35,408 nt of DNA, from positions 1 to 35,408 of the forward strand of contig CALISW010000185.1 of NCBI GenBank assembly GCA_938041655.1, given 5' to 3'. This document shows, in pieces, positions 23,579-31,211 of this stretch. Origin of the DNA: an uncultured Thiotrichales bacterium. Its GTDB lineage: Bacteria > Pseudomonadota > Gammaproteobacteria > CAZUMV01. The notes beneath the pieces are model-generated. The model was not told the DNA's origin and did not search any database. It was given only the letters and a program-made list of their open reading frames with translations. Made by a program: the position numbers and the translations under genes. Each line of letters opens with the position of its first letter. Positions within the stretch are counted from its first letter, which is position 1.

Positions 23579-24634
23579 ATGGAAAATCTTGATACTGCAC
23601 TTCGATTAATGCTCATTGGTCAGATGATTCTGTTCATTATAGTGCTTGCTGTCCGTGGTCCAGTGCGATTGTCTCTTCCATTAAATTTACTGATTATTAG
23701 TGTAGTAGCTTTCCTGATCAAGACCTCACCAGAACTATTAGAAGTAATGAGTTTTGCATACTGGCCGATATGGTTTTTGACCACTACTGCAGCTTACTTT
23801 GTCTGGTTATGTGCTGATAGTTTGTTTGATCTCGAAAGACCACCAAAATGGGCAATGATAGTATTTCCGTTGTTGACTACAAATTGCATGTTGTTTCCGC
23901 TAATCACAGGATCAGTTTACCCACTGATACATGGCGTGGCTCTGACTGCATCGGTAGTTGTTATTTTACATGCGTTATATTCTGTTTATAAAGGTAGCCT
24001 GGATGACTTGTTTCAGCCTAGAAGACGTTATCGATTATGCTTTATATCGTGCATTTCTTTAGCTGCAACCTATATCATGATTATGGAATTGATTTTTCTT
24101 GGTCGTCCAGAACCGGGCTGGGTATCTCTATCAAACACATTCTTGATCGCTGCAGTATTGTTGGCAATTAGTGTTCCATTGTTAACACAGCCTACAGATT
24201 TGTTACCTGATTTGACGCAGCCACAACTTTCGGCTACAGATAATCCCGAGTCGAGTATTGTAGATCAGCAAATAGAGACAGCCCTGGTGTCGGCGATGAA
24301 CGATAGAGCTTATGCTCGTACTGGATTAACGATTAGACAATTAGCCGAAGAAATTAAAACACCGGAACACCAATTACGCTCAGTGATCAACCAACGTCTT
24401 GGTTACAAGAATTTCAGTACCTATTTAAATGGTTTCAGGATTGAAGAAGCTTGCAAGCGACTCGAAGATCCTGAGCAAGTGCGCACTCAGGTGCTTACAA
24501 TTGCGTTGGATACAGGCTTTGCTTCATTAGCACCGTTTAATCGTGCCTTTCGAGCGCATAAAGGAATGACCCCTACTGAATATCGAAAAGAGAAGTTATC
24601 AATTGTGCCGAATGTTACAGCATTAAGACGCTAA
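23579..24634 (+). CDS. Membrane-bound AraC-family transcriptional regulator
   Basis: This 351-residue regulator has an N-terminal half (about 10-200) with seven hydrophobic helices, including LMLIGQMILFIIVLAV and WFLTTTAAYFVWLCA. The C-terminus (about 243-338) is an AraC/HTH_18 DNA-binding domain: first helix-turn-helix around LTIRQLAEEIKTPEHQLRSV, second around TIALDTGFASLAPFNRAFRA, ending GMTPTEYRKEK. A membrane sensor fused directly to the DNA-binding domain implies activation from the membrane by an unknown signal. ATG 23579 was taken; in-frame GTG 23573 and TTG 23576 are immediate alternatives, and no strong ribosome site is present. It follows the reductive dehalogenase by 175 bp and precedes an exported TPR protein. 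Repeats on both sides of the gene are candidate binding sites. Confidence 0.92.
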   Translation: MENLDTALRLMLIGQMILFIIVLAVRGPVRLSLPLNLLIISVVAFLIKTSPELLEVMSFAYWPIWFLTTTAAYFVWLCADSLFDLERPPKWAMIVFPLLTTNCMLFPLITGSVYPLIHGVALTASVVVILHALYSVYKGSLDDLFQPRRRYRLCFISCISLAATYIMIMELIFLGRPEPGWVSLSNTFLIAAVLLAISVPLLTQPTDLLPDLTQPQLSATDNPESSIVDQQIETALVSAMNDRAYARTGLTIRQLAEEIKTPEHQLRSVINQRLGYKNFSTYLNGFRIEEACKRLEDPEQVRTQVLTIALDTGFASLAPFNRAFRAHKGMTPTEYRKEKLSIVPNVTALRR

Positions 24635-24666
24635 TCAATTCTAAAAACCTCGACTCAATTTTAAAA
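24635..24666 (+). promoter_or_regulatory. Tandem direct repeats, candidate AraC-regulator operator
   Basis: TCAATTCTAAAA (24635-24646) and TCAATTTTAAAA (24655-24666) differ at one base and are 20 bp apart start to start, about two helix turns. That spacing suits the two helix-turn-helix contacts of AraC dimers. The site directly follows the regulator stop codon and lies about 80-110 bp before the TPR gene, which it may control. Confidence 0.45.
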
Positions 24667-24747
24667 GCACACAGCATTATTCATTACTGAGGAGATCTAA
24701 ATAGGTTTACTGACTACGCTGGTTACTCAATTCATGAGGAACTAAAT

Positions 24748-25266
24748 ATGTGTAATAGTGAATACTGTACTTCTATCTTTGCAACCCTGGCAGCGCTGTT
24801 ACTGGTGCTATCAAGCTCTGTTGTAAATGCAGCTGATCAACCTCGCTTTATGATGAGTGTTGATACCAATGGTCCTGGCACTCAGGCCGTGTTAGCAGGA
24901 GATTATAACAAGGCAATTCAACTCGCGACGCTACCTCACTACAAGCAGTCTCTTGCTGCGCATCTTACTATCTGTACAGCACAGATCGGCTTGGGTAATT
25001 ATCATGAGGCGCAGTTACCTTGTGAAAAGGCGGTTGAGTTGGCCAAGGCCTCAGTGGTGACTGCACGCAAGGCACAAGGTGAAAGAGACCGGGATGGTTT
25101 GGCTAAAGCGTATTCTAATCGAGCGATTCTAAATCGTCTGTTGCAACGTCACGCAGCGGCGGAGCTTGATTTTTCATTAGCGTTACGCCAAAAGCGCCAG
25201 CAAAATACCATCAGGCATAACCGCGATGTGATCGTAAAAAACACAATGACTGCTGCTAATAATTAA
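24748..25266 (+). CDS. Exported TPR-like protein
   Basis: This is a 172-residue protein with a Sec signal (about residues 1-29: hydrophobic TLAALLLVLSSSVVNA then AD). The mature part has tetratricopeptide-like helical hairpins: GDYNKAIQLA (51-60), AHLTICTAQIGLGNYHEAQL (71-90) followed by CEKAVELAK, and AKAYSNRAILNRLLQRHAAA (119-138) followed by DFSLALRQK. These usually serve protein-protein contact in the periplasm. No enzyme motif is seen. AGGA lies eight bases upstream of ATG 24748. The gene sits after the membrane AraC regulator and behind tandem repeats that may bind it. Its last bases overlap the convergent baeR gene (shared TTAA at 25263-25266). Function is unknown. Confidence 0.8.
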   Translation: MCNSEYCTSIFATLAALLLVLSSSVVNAADQPRFMMSVDTNGPGTQAVLAGDYNKAIQLATLPHYKQSLAAHLTICTAQIGLGNYHEAQLPCEKAVELAKASVVTARKAQGERDRDGLAKAYSNRAILNRLLQRHAAAELDFSLALRQKRQQNTIRHNRDVIVKNTMTAANN

Positions 25267-25946
25267 TTAGCGGTTTGTTCCCACTTATAACCGACACCAT
25301 AAACGGATTGGATTAATTCGCTTTCAAAACAAGTGGCGAGTTTTTTGCGCAGGTTTTTAATGTGGCTATCTATAGTTCTGTCTGTAACGATGCGATGGTC
25401 ATCATAGAGGTTATCCATCAGACTGGCGCGGGAGAACACACGACTTGGGCTGCCACTTAATTTTTCCAGTAATCTGAACTCCACCGGGGTCAGGGTCAAA
25501 TCCTGACCCCGTACCACAGCAACAAAGCGGTCATGGTCGAGCGTTACCAGTTCGTCCTTGCTGATTTCCTGCGTATTGACTAGTTCGGCGCGACGTAATT
25601 GAGCTTTAACTCGGGCAACCACTTCACGCGGACTGAACGGTTTACAAATGTAATCATCTGCTCCAATTTCCAAACCAAGAATGCGATCAATTTCTTCTAC
25701 CTTTGCCGTCAACATGATCACTGGAACATTGGTGAATTCTCGAAGTTCTTTACAAATGGTTATGCCATCTTTGTTGGGTAACATGAGATCAAGCAAAATC
25801 AGGTCAGGCTGTTTCTCTTTGATCGAGTTTATTGCCAACGCACCATCATGAACTTGATGGGCTACATAGTTGGATGCGTTTAAATAATCTTCCAATAACT
25901 GCGCCAGCTTTTTTTCATCTTCTATGATCAGGATCGTCTTGGACAT
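25263..25946 (-). CDS. baeR: Response regulator BaeR
   Basis: This is a 227-residue OmpR/PhoB-type response regulator. The receiver has the acidic pocket E9-D10, phospho-acceptor D53 (LLDLMLP), T80 and K102 (ICKPFSPREVV). The winged-helix part carries TPVEFRLLEKL, FSRASLMDNLYDD and the recognition segment RTIDSHIKNLRKKL, ending YGVGYKWE. The text is very close to E. coli BaeR through EEIDRILGLEIGADDYICKP. BaeR controls envelope-stress and efflux genes. It is co-transcribed behind baeS with a 3-bp gap and is convergent with the TPR gene. Two BaeR-box-like repeats lie upstream of the operon. Confidence 0.94.
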   Translation of the reverse strand: MSKTILIIEDEKKLAQLLEDYLNASNYVAHQVHDGALAINSIKEKQPDLILLDLMLPNKDGITICKELREFTNVPVIMLTAKVEEIDRILGLEIGADDYICKPFSPREVVARVKAQLRRAELVNTQEISKDELVTLDHDRFVAVVRGQDLTLTPVEFRLLEKLSGSPSRVFSRASLMDNLYDDHRIVTDRTIDSHIKNLRKKLATCFESELIQSVYGVGYKWEQTAN

Positions 25947-25949
25947 ATC

Positions 25950-27377
25950 TCAGGTTTCGTTAAGTGGTATCTGCAGCACTATTTGTATTCCGCCAAGCTT
26001 GGAAAGAGAAGCCTCGATAGTGCCATTATGCGCTTTAACAATTTCACTGACTATTGCCAGCCCCAAACCGGCTCCGCCAGATTCTCTGCCTCGCGATACG
26101 TCGGTTCGATAAAATCGTTCAAATAAATTAGGAAGTTGTTCCACAGTTACAGCGGGAGAAGAATCGTTTAGTGTCATCTGCCAATGTTTGTCAATCACGG
26201 CACAGTCGATATTTACCTGACCACCTGTGTCAGTATAGCGAAGGCTGTTTTCCAAAAGGTTGCTAAATAACTGGGTTAACCTCGATTCATCAGCCAGCAC
26301 AATCGCAGCTTTACTGTCAGTAGTTAAGTTGAATTCTAGTGCGGCTTTTTCAAAACGGTTTTTGTAAGCATCGAAAGTCGTGCTTAATGTGTCTGTCGGG
26401 TCAGTTTCCAGCATTTGATAATTTAAAGCACCGAGATCGGACAGTGATAGCTCGTACAGATCATCAACCAGTTTATTGAGTTGGTTGACTTCGCTGTTCA
26501 AAGATGTAATTGCCGACGGTGTTACTTCGCGTACGCCGTCTTCCAAAGCTTCCAATTCTCCGCGCAGTACCGCAAGTGGTGTGCGCAGCTCATGTGAAAT
26601 ATCGGCGATCCACTGTTGTCGAGCCTGCTGATTTTTCTCCAGGCTGCGTGAGAGCACGTTATAACTTTGTGCCAGTTGACCAAGCTCATCATTGCGATCT
26701 ATATCGATGCGTTGAGTGTAATCACCGTTGGCCATTTTTTTCGCTGAGTTAATTATTGTTCGAACAATACCGCGAAAATGTCTGGAGATTAGCCAGCTGG
26801 CAAAGACAGTGAAAATCAAACTGAGCAGACCGATTAACAAAAAAGATTTTTTGCGTTGCTCAGCAAAAGAACGATCCAGCGACTCAGTTAACTTGGCAAA
26901 GGGTTGGAATCTCAGGTAGCCAATCAGGTTATTGTCATAATACAGAGGGGTTAGCAATTTCCTTTTGTCATTTTGTGCTGGTACGCCAGAGATAAGATTT
27001 TCTTCCGCACTCACCAGGCTCAGGCTGGTCGACAGTAAGCGTGCATCTATTTCTCGTCTCGGCATGATTTCATCTTTACCACGGTAAGGTCTGGATCTAT
27101 GTTCGCGCCCACGCTTGAATTCCGGGGCGAGGTTTTGGCGCAGATAGCGATGCCATGCTTCTTCGTTCTTTTGCAAGAAGCCCCAGTTTTGTTGTTTGGC
27201 GTAGTCGTTTTGCAGTTGCTCTGCAAGATACACAAGCCGCTCGCCTTGTATGTCGTTGATATAATCAAGGAACCCCCGTTCAAAACTGCGATGCCCCATA
27301 TACCCACCCGCAGCAAGCGTGATCGACATAATCAGGATCATCGACAGGGCAAGTTTTATCCAGAAAGGTATGCGCAT
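25950..27377 (-). CDS. baeS: Sensor histidine kinase BaeS
   Basis: This is a 475-residue inner-membrane sensor kinase for envelope stress. TM1 is near 8-26 and TM2 near 178-198, enclosing a ~150-residue periplasmic sensor that starts SFERGFLDYI as in E. coli BaeS. A HAMP domain follows, then the dimerisation segment with H262 in IADISHELRTPLAVLRGELEA. The N box is NLLENSLRYTDTGG, followed by FERFYRT and GGAGLGLAIV. The NQQARQQWIADISHELRT stretch and overall order match BaeS closely. ATG 27377 is the only nearby in-frame start; no strong ribosome site is visible. It phosphorylates BaeR, encoded next. It is divergent from a small periplasmic protein gene, with a shared control region. Confidence 0.94.
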   Translation of the reverse strand: MRIPFWIKLALSMILIMSITLAAGGYMGHRSFERGFLDYINDIQGERLVYLAEQLQNDYAKQQNWGFLQKNEEAWHRYLRQNLAPEFKRGREHRSRPYRGKDEIMPRREIDARLLSTSLSLVSAEENLISGVPAQNDKRKLLTPLYYDNNLIGYLRFQPFAKLTESLDRSFAEQRKKSFLLIGLLSLIFTVFASWLISRHFRGIVRTIINSAKKMANGDYTQRIDIDRNDELGQLAQSYNVLSRSLEKNQQARQQWIADISHELRTPLAVLRGELEALEDGVREVTPSAITSLNSEVNQLNKLVDDLYELSLSDLGALNYQMLETDPTDTLSTTFDAYKNRFEKAALEFNLTTDSKAAIVLADESRLTQLFSNLLENSLRYTDTGGQVNIDCAVIDKHWQMTLNDSSPAVTVEQLPNLFERFYRTDVSRGRESGGAGLGLAIVSEIVKAHNGTIEASLSKLGGIQIVLQIPLNET

Positions 27378-27431
27378 ACGACTATCTTATAGCAGTAAGC
27401 CAGTGTATTTAGGTAATTCACGGCAATTCAT

Positions 27432-27494
27432 ATTTTCTCCACATTGATTGCTGATTTTGTCCATGTTTACGCCATAGTTTTTACACAGTTTATA
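27432..27494 (+). promoter_or_regulatory. Two BaeR-box-like repeats and promoter between baeS and a periplasmic protein gene
   Basis: ATTTTCTCCA (27432-27441) and ATTTTGTCCA (27454-27463) are near-identical direct repeats exactly 22 bp apart. The first, followed by CATTG, closely resembles the start of the E. coli BaeR box (TTTTTCTCCATDATTGGC, from memory). Directly downstream are a -35-like TTTACG (27466-27471) and an AT-rich -10 area around 27489-27496. This is the layout of an OmpR-family activated promoter. It may also drive baeSR on the other strand. Confidence 0.6.
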
Positions 27495-27534
27495 TTTATT
27501 CTGGTTGCAACTTAACCACCACCCGAGAATAACA

Positions 27535-27861
27535 ATGAAAAAACTGATTATTACCCTGCTAGCACTTACCTCAATTCTGATTAATCCTGTACTTGCGTCA
27601 GAACTCTCTACAGTAGAGAACAGTGAATTGATTGCATTACAGGAGTATCAAATGCCGAATCTTTTCGAAGAGGGAATGAAGAGCCTGAGTGAGCAAGCTG
27701 ACCTACAAGTTCACAAGATAACCTGGACAATGACCGCCAAACTGGATCTGGATCTCGCTCAGCAAGATCAGACCGATCAAGTGCTTGAGAAACTAAAGCA
27801 GGAACATCACCAGTATTTGCTGACTCACATGCAAAACACAGCAGCAAACGCTTCAAACTAA
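27535..27861 (+). CDS. Small periplasmic protein, likely BaeR target
   Basis: This is a 108-residue protein with a clear Sec signal (residues 1-21, MKKLIITLLALTSILINPVL then AS). The mature ~87 residues are polar and look helical (LFEEGMKSLSEQADLQVHK; TDQVLEKLKQEHHQYLLTHM), with no cysteine and no recognised domain. ATG 27535 has GAGAAT upstream; an in-frame start at 27505 would spoil the signal peptide. It is divergent from baeS behind two BaeR-box-like repeats and is closed by a strong terminator, so it is a monocistronic candidate member of the BaeR regulon. E. coli BaeR controls the periplasmic chaperone Spy; this protein is smaller and shows no Spy LTxxQ motif, so only an analogy is offered. 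Confidence 0.8.
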   Translation: MKKLIITLLALTSILINPVLASELSTVENSELIALQEYQMPNLFEEGMKSLSEQADLQVHKITWTMTAKLDLDLAQQDQTDQVLEKLKQEHHQYLLTHMQNTAANASN

Positions 27862-27883
27862 TTATTATTGTGCGACCCTGATT

Positions 27884-27910
27884 ATCAGCGCCAATGGCGC
27901 TGATTTTTTT
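27884..27910 (+). terminator. Rho-independent terminator
   Basis: A perfect 9-bp stem ATCAGCGCC / GGCGCTGAT with loop AAT is followed by a run of seven T bases (27904-27910). It lies 22 bases after the stop of the small periplasmic protein and separates it from the downstream hydratase gene. Confidence 0.95.
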
Positions 27911-27968
27911 ATTCACTCGAGGTTGAAATAGATTGGCTTGTGCGGAATGAAGGTATTATTCTATAGCC

Positions 27969-28754
27969 ATGAATATTGTAAAAATTAATCACTACGGTGA
28001 AGAGCTTTATAAAGCATTAACAGACGCTGCCACAGTCTCACCTCTGACTGAGCGCGAAGACGATATAACCATTGCGGATGCCTATGCGATCTCCACCCGT
28101 ATTCTTGAACAGCGCCTGGCAGCTGGCGAAAAAATCATTGGTAAGAAAATTGGTGTGACCAGTAAGCCGGTGCAAGACATGTTGGGTGTGCACCAACCCG
28201 ATTTTGGTTATCTCACCGACACCATGCATGTTGCTAATGGCTCCAGTGTCACTATTGCAGGCAATATGATTCAGCCCCGGGCCGAAGGTGAAATAGCCTT
28301 TCTTTTGAAAAGCCGGTTAAAAGGGCCAAACGTAACTGAGGCGGATGTATTGAATGCGACTGAATTTGTAGCGCCTTGTTTTGAGATAGTGGATTCGCGC
28401 ATCCAGGACTGGAAAATCAAAATCCAGGATACCGTTGCTGATAACGCGTCTTGCGGAACATTTGTGCTCGGTGATGCCAGAGTAAAGCCAGAAGATGTGG
28501 ATCTGGAAAATGTACAAATGGTAGTTAGTAAAAATGGTGAAGAGATTTCATCTGGTCAGGGCTCTGCAGCATTGGGCTCACCATTAACCGCCGTGGCATG
28601 GTTGGCAAACACACTCTCGGAATTTGATATTGCACTTGAGGCGGGCGAAATTGTTTTATCTGGCTCACTGGTACCGTTGGAAGATGTGGTACCCGGTGAC
28701 ACTATGTCACTGGTGTTGGAAGATGTTGGTACAGCTGAAATTTCTTTTTCCTGA
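27969..28754 (+). CDS. 2-keto-4-pentenoate hydratase / 4-oxalocrotonate decarboxylase family protein
   Basis: This 261-residue enzyme belongs to the MhpD/DmpE/DmpH family, which hydrates 2-hydroxypenta-2,4-dienoate or decarboxylates 4-oxalocrotonate with Mg or Mn in aromatic meta-cleavage pathways. Key parts are GKKIGVTSKPVQ (58-69, with K60) and HQPDFGYL (75-82, with D78). Metal ligands are E106 and E108 in RAEGEIAF, and E139 in CFEIVDSR. The stretch DWKIKIQDTVADNASCG is highly typical. All expected residues are present, so it should be active. No ring-cleavage dioxygenase, aldolase or tautomerase is nearby; instead it leads a run with a thiolase, a kinase and an E2. A TesE/HsaE-like role in steroid degradation is one option. 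The ribosome site is weak. Confidence 0.9.
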   Translation: MNIVKINHYGEELYKALTDAATVSPLTEREDDITIADAYAISTRILEQRLAAGEKIIGKKIGVTSKPVQDMLGVHQPDFGYLTDTMHVANGSSVTIAGNMIQPRAEGEIAFLLKSRLKGPNVTEADVLNATEFVAPCFEIVDSRIQDWKIKIQDTVADNASCGTFVLGDARVKPEDVDLENVQMVVSKNGEEISSGQGSAALGSPLTAVAWLANTLSEFDIALEAGEIVLSGSLVPLEDVVPGDTMSLVLEDVGTAEISFS

Positions 28755-28805
28755 TTTTTAATACACTTGATAAATTCTTAAGGTTAATGAGACAGGTTGG
28801 TTGTT

Positions 28806-29984
28806 ATGAGTAATGAAATTGTAATCGTCAGTGCCAAGCGAACGCCGCTAGGTGGTTTTCAGGGCGAGCTTGCCAGTATGCAGGCGGCCGAATTAGGTGC
28901 GGTAGCAATCGAAGCTGCCGTTCAAGCCGCTAGTGTTAGTACAGACGATATCGATTTGGTATATATGGGTAACGTCATCAGTGCTGGAATAGGGCAGGCG
29001 CCAGCGCGTCAAGCCTCACTAAAAGCAGGTTTGTCTATAGCAACGCCGTGTACCACCGTGAGCAAAGTATGTGGTTCGGGAATGAAAGCCGTGATGTTGG
29101 CTGCTGATGCGATTGAGCTGGCTCATGCTGATTGTGTTGTTGCAGGTGGTATGGAAAGTATGAGCAATGCACCCTATCTTTTAGACAAGGCACGTTCCGG
29201 TTATCGACTTGGGCATAACGCCGTCAAAGACTCGATGTTTGTTGATGGTCTTGAAGACGCTGAAAGCGGAACTTTGATGGGCGTCTTTGGTCAGCGTACT
29301 GCCGACAAGTATGCAATCAGCAGGGAGCAAATGGATGATTATGCGATCGCTTCGTTGCAGCGCGCTTTAGCAGCTACTGAAGATGGATCATTCGCCGCTG
29401 AAATTCAGCCGGTGACAGTTAGTACAAGAAAAGGTGAAAGTACCGTTGCCGAAGACGAGCAACCACGTAATGCAAGACCCGATAAAATTCCCACCCTGAA
29501 ACCAGCATTTGCAAAAGACGGTACTGTGACGGCGGCTAATTCAAGTTCTATTTCTGACGGGGCAGCGGCATTAGTAGTGATGAGTGCTGAAGCTTGCGCT
29601 AAGAAAAAATTAAAACCACTGGCTGTCATTAAAGCTCATGCAACACATGCCCAGGCGCCCGATGAATTTACGCTCGCACCGATAGGCGCAATGAAAAAAG
29701 TTCTGCAACAAACGGGTTGGTCTGCTGCGGACGTGGATATATTTGAGATCAATGAAGCTTTTGCGGTAGTTACATTGCTGGCTATGAAAGAGCTCGATAT
29801 CCCGCATGACAAAGTCAATGTACATGGTGGTGCCTGCGCCATCGGGCATCCTTTAGGTGCGTCCGGGGCGAGAATCATAGTGACTCTGATTAACGCCTTG
29901 CGAAAACACGGTAAGCGCAAAGGAGTGGCATCCTTGTGTATTGGTGGTGGCGAGGCAACCGCTATAGCGGTTGAAATTGTCTAG
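28806..29984 (+). CDS. Thiolase (acetyl-CoA C-acyltransferase)
   Basis: This 392-residue thiolase either cleaves 3-ketoacyl-CoA with CoA or condenses two acetyl-CoA. The nucleophile is C89 in TVSKVCGSGMKAVMLA. The other catalytic parts are the NEAFAVV motif, the histidine loop GGACAIGHPLGASGAR, and the C-terminal cysteine in LCIGGGEATA. Length is normal. ATG 28806 was chosen over a TTG at 28797; the ribosome site (ACAGG) is weak. It starts 51 bp after the hydratase gene and ends 51 bp before the kinase gene, so the three are probably one transcript. It could finish degradation of acetoacetyl-CoA from leucine breakdown encoded at 33.9 kb, or of an unusual acyl-CoA; the sequence alone does not separate these. 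Confidence 0.95.
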   Translation: MSNEIVIVSAKRTPLGGFQGELASMQAAELGAVAIEAAVQAASVSTDDIDLVYMGNVISAGIGQAPARQASLKAGLSIATPCTTVSKVCGSGMKAVMLAADAIELAHADCVVAGGMESMSNAPYLLDKARSGYRLGHNAVKDSMFVDGLEDAESGTLMGVFGQRTADKYAISREQMDDYAIASLQRALAATEDGSFAAEIQPVTVSTRKGESTVAEDEQPRNARPDKIPTLKPAFAKDGTVTAANSSSISDGAAALVVMSAEACAKKKLKPLAVIKAHATHAQAPDEFTLAPIGAMKKVLQQTGWSAADVDIFEINEAFAVVTLLAMKELDIPHDKVNVHGGACAIGHPLGASGARIIVTLINALRKHGKRKGVASLCIGGGEATAIAVEIV

Positions 29985-30035
29985 TCTTAAGCGATCGCTT
30001 AGATTGTTAGTTATATAAACAGGAATGAAGCGTAA

Positions 30036-31079
30036 ATGTCAGAAACAGGTTCAGTAAAGCAGCTCGATACAGACAGTTTAACGGCGTGGATGAATGCAAA
30101 CGTTGGCGACTTTGCTGGCCCGCTAACGGTGGAAAAATTTCCAGGTGGGCAGTCCAATCCGACCTACAAGGTTGAGACACCCAACACAAACTATGTGCTG
30201 CGACGTAAACCCGCGGGTAAATTGTTGCCGGGCGCGCATGCTGTCGAGCGCGAGTTCCGTATTATGTCTGCTCTGGAAAGTCAGGGCGTACCGGTGCCCC
30301 ACTGTTTTGCTCTGTGTGAAGATGATTCTGTGCTAGGCACACCATTCTTTATTATGGAAAAGGTCGAGGGCCGGATATTTTGGGACCCGAAGTTACCTGA
30401 GGTGCCTCAAGAACAGCGTGCTGCTTACTATGAGTCTATGGGAGATGTAATCGCCTCTTTGCACAACGTGGATTATGTCAGTGCTGGTCTTGAAGATTAT
30501 GGCAAGCCCGGTAATTACTTTGCCCGGCAAATTGGACGTTGGTCCAAACAATATAAGCAGGATGAAAAAGCTGGTCATATTTCTACAATGGACAAGCTGT
30601 GCGAATGGTTGCCAGATAATATTCCTGATGATGGAGACGGCACGACACTGGTTCATGGCGACTACCGTTGCGACAATCTTATTTTTCATCCGACAGAATC
30701 CAGAGTGATCGCCGTGCTGGATTGGGAGCTGTCAACTCTTGGGCATCCTCTCGCGGATTTCACCTATCATTTAATGGCCTACCGAACTCCGGAGGGTTTA
30801 CCTTCAGGCATGGGGTCGGTCGATCCGGTAACTGTTGGATTGCCATCCGAAGCAGAATACATCGCGCAGTATTGCCGCAATACCAATAGAAAGAGTATTG
30901 AGAACATCGATTACTACATTGCATTTAATATGTGGCGTTTGGCTGCGATCATTCATGGTATTAAAGGTCGCATGATTAGAGGTAATGCATCAAGTGATGC
31001 CGCTTCCGGTATCGTTTCTCATCTGGAAACTCTGGCAGATTGCGCCTGGGAACAAGCCCAAAAAGCCGGTGCATCCTAG
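30036..31079 (+). CDS. APH-family kinase, ACAD10/FadE36/LvaA-like
   Basis: This 347-residue protein has the aminoglycoside-phosphotransferase fold but belongs to the acyl-CoA-associated branch. The glycine-rich entry is FPGGQSNPTYKV (35-46), the ATP lysine region VLRRKP (54-59), the catalytic loop VHGDYRCDNLIFH (206-218, with D209 and N214), and the metal aspartate in LDWE (D229). Relatives include the kinase part of human ACAD10/11 and bacterial LvaA. These phosphorylate 4-hydroxyacyl-CoA so that a dehydrogenase-like partner can eliminate phosphate. That role fits a neighbourhood of thiolase and SDR, but no dedicated ACAD partner adjoins it. Antibiotic resistance is unlikely. It starts 51 bp after the thiolase. 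Confidence 0.9.
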   Translation: MSETGSVKQLDTDSLTAWMNANVGDFAGPLTVEKFPGGQSNPTYKVETPNTNYVLRRKPAGKLLPGAHAVEREFRIMSALESQGVPVPHCFALCEDDSVLGTPFFIMEKVEGRIFWDPKLPEVPQEQRAAYYESMGDVIASLHNVDYVSAGLEDYGKPGNYFARQIGRWSKQYKQDEKAGHISTMDKLCEWLPDNIPDDGDGTTLVHGDYRCDNLIFHPTESRVIAVLDWELSTLGHPLADFTYHLMAYRTPEGLPSGMGSVDPVTVGLPSEAEYIAQYCRNTNRKSIENIDYYIAFNMWRLAAIIHGIKGRMIRGNASSDAASGIVSHLETLADCAWEQAQKAGAS

Positions 31080-31211
31080 CCGCTAAAAAGAATAGTGATC
31101 CGCTTTTACTCGCACACCGTTCATCTGCAAATAAAAACAGCCATGGATGTTTTTTAATATTTTGTGTATCCTTTTTCAGTTCTCCGAAACAGCTCTCGAG
31201 CAAAACTAAAA

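Noticed and set aside
27608-27916. Open frame of 102 codons on the minus strand
   Set aside because: It runs antisense through the signal-peptide-bearing small protein and the terminator hairpin, with no recognisable protein features.
30036-31079. Aminoglycoside resistance gene
   Set aside because: The fold matches, but the sequence details and the acyl-CoA gene neighbourhood fit the ACAD10/LvaA-like branch.
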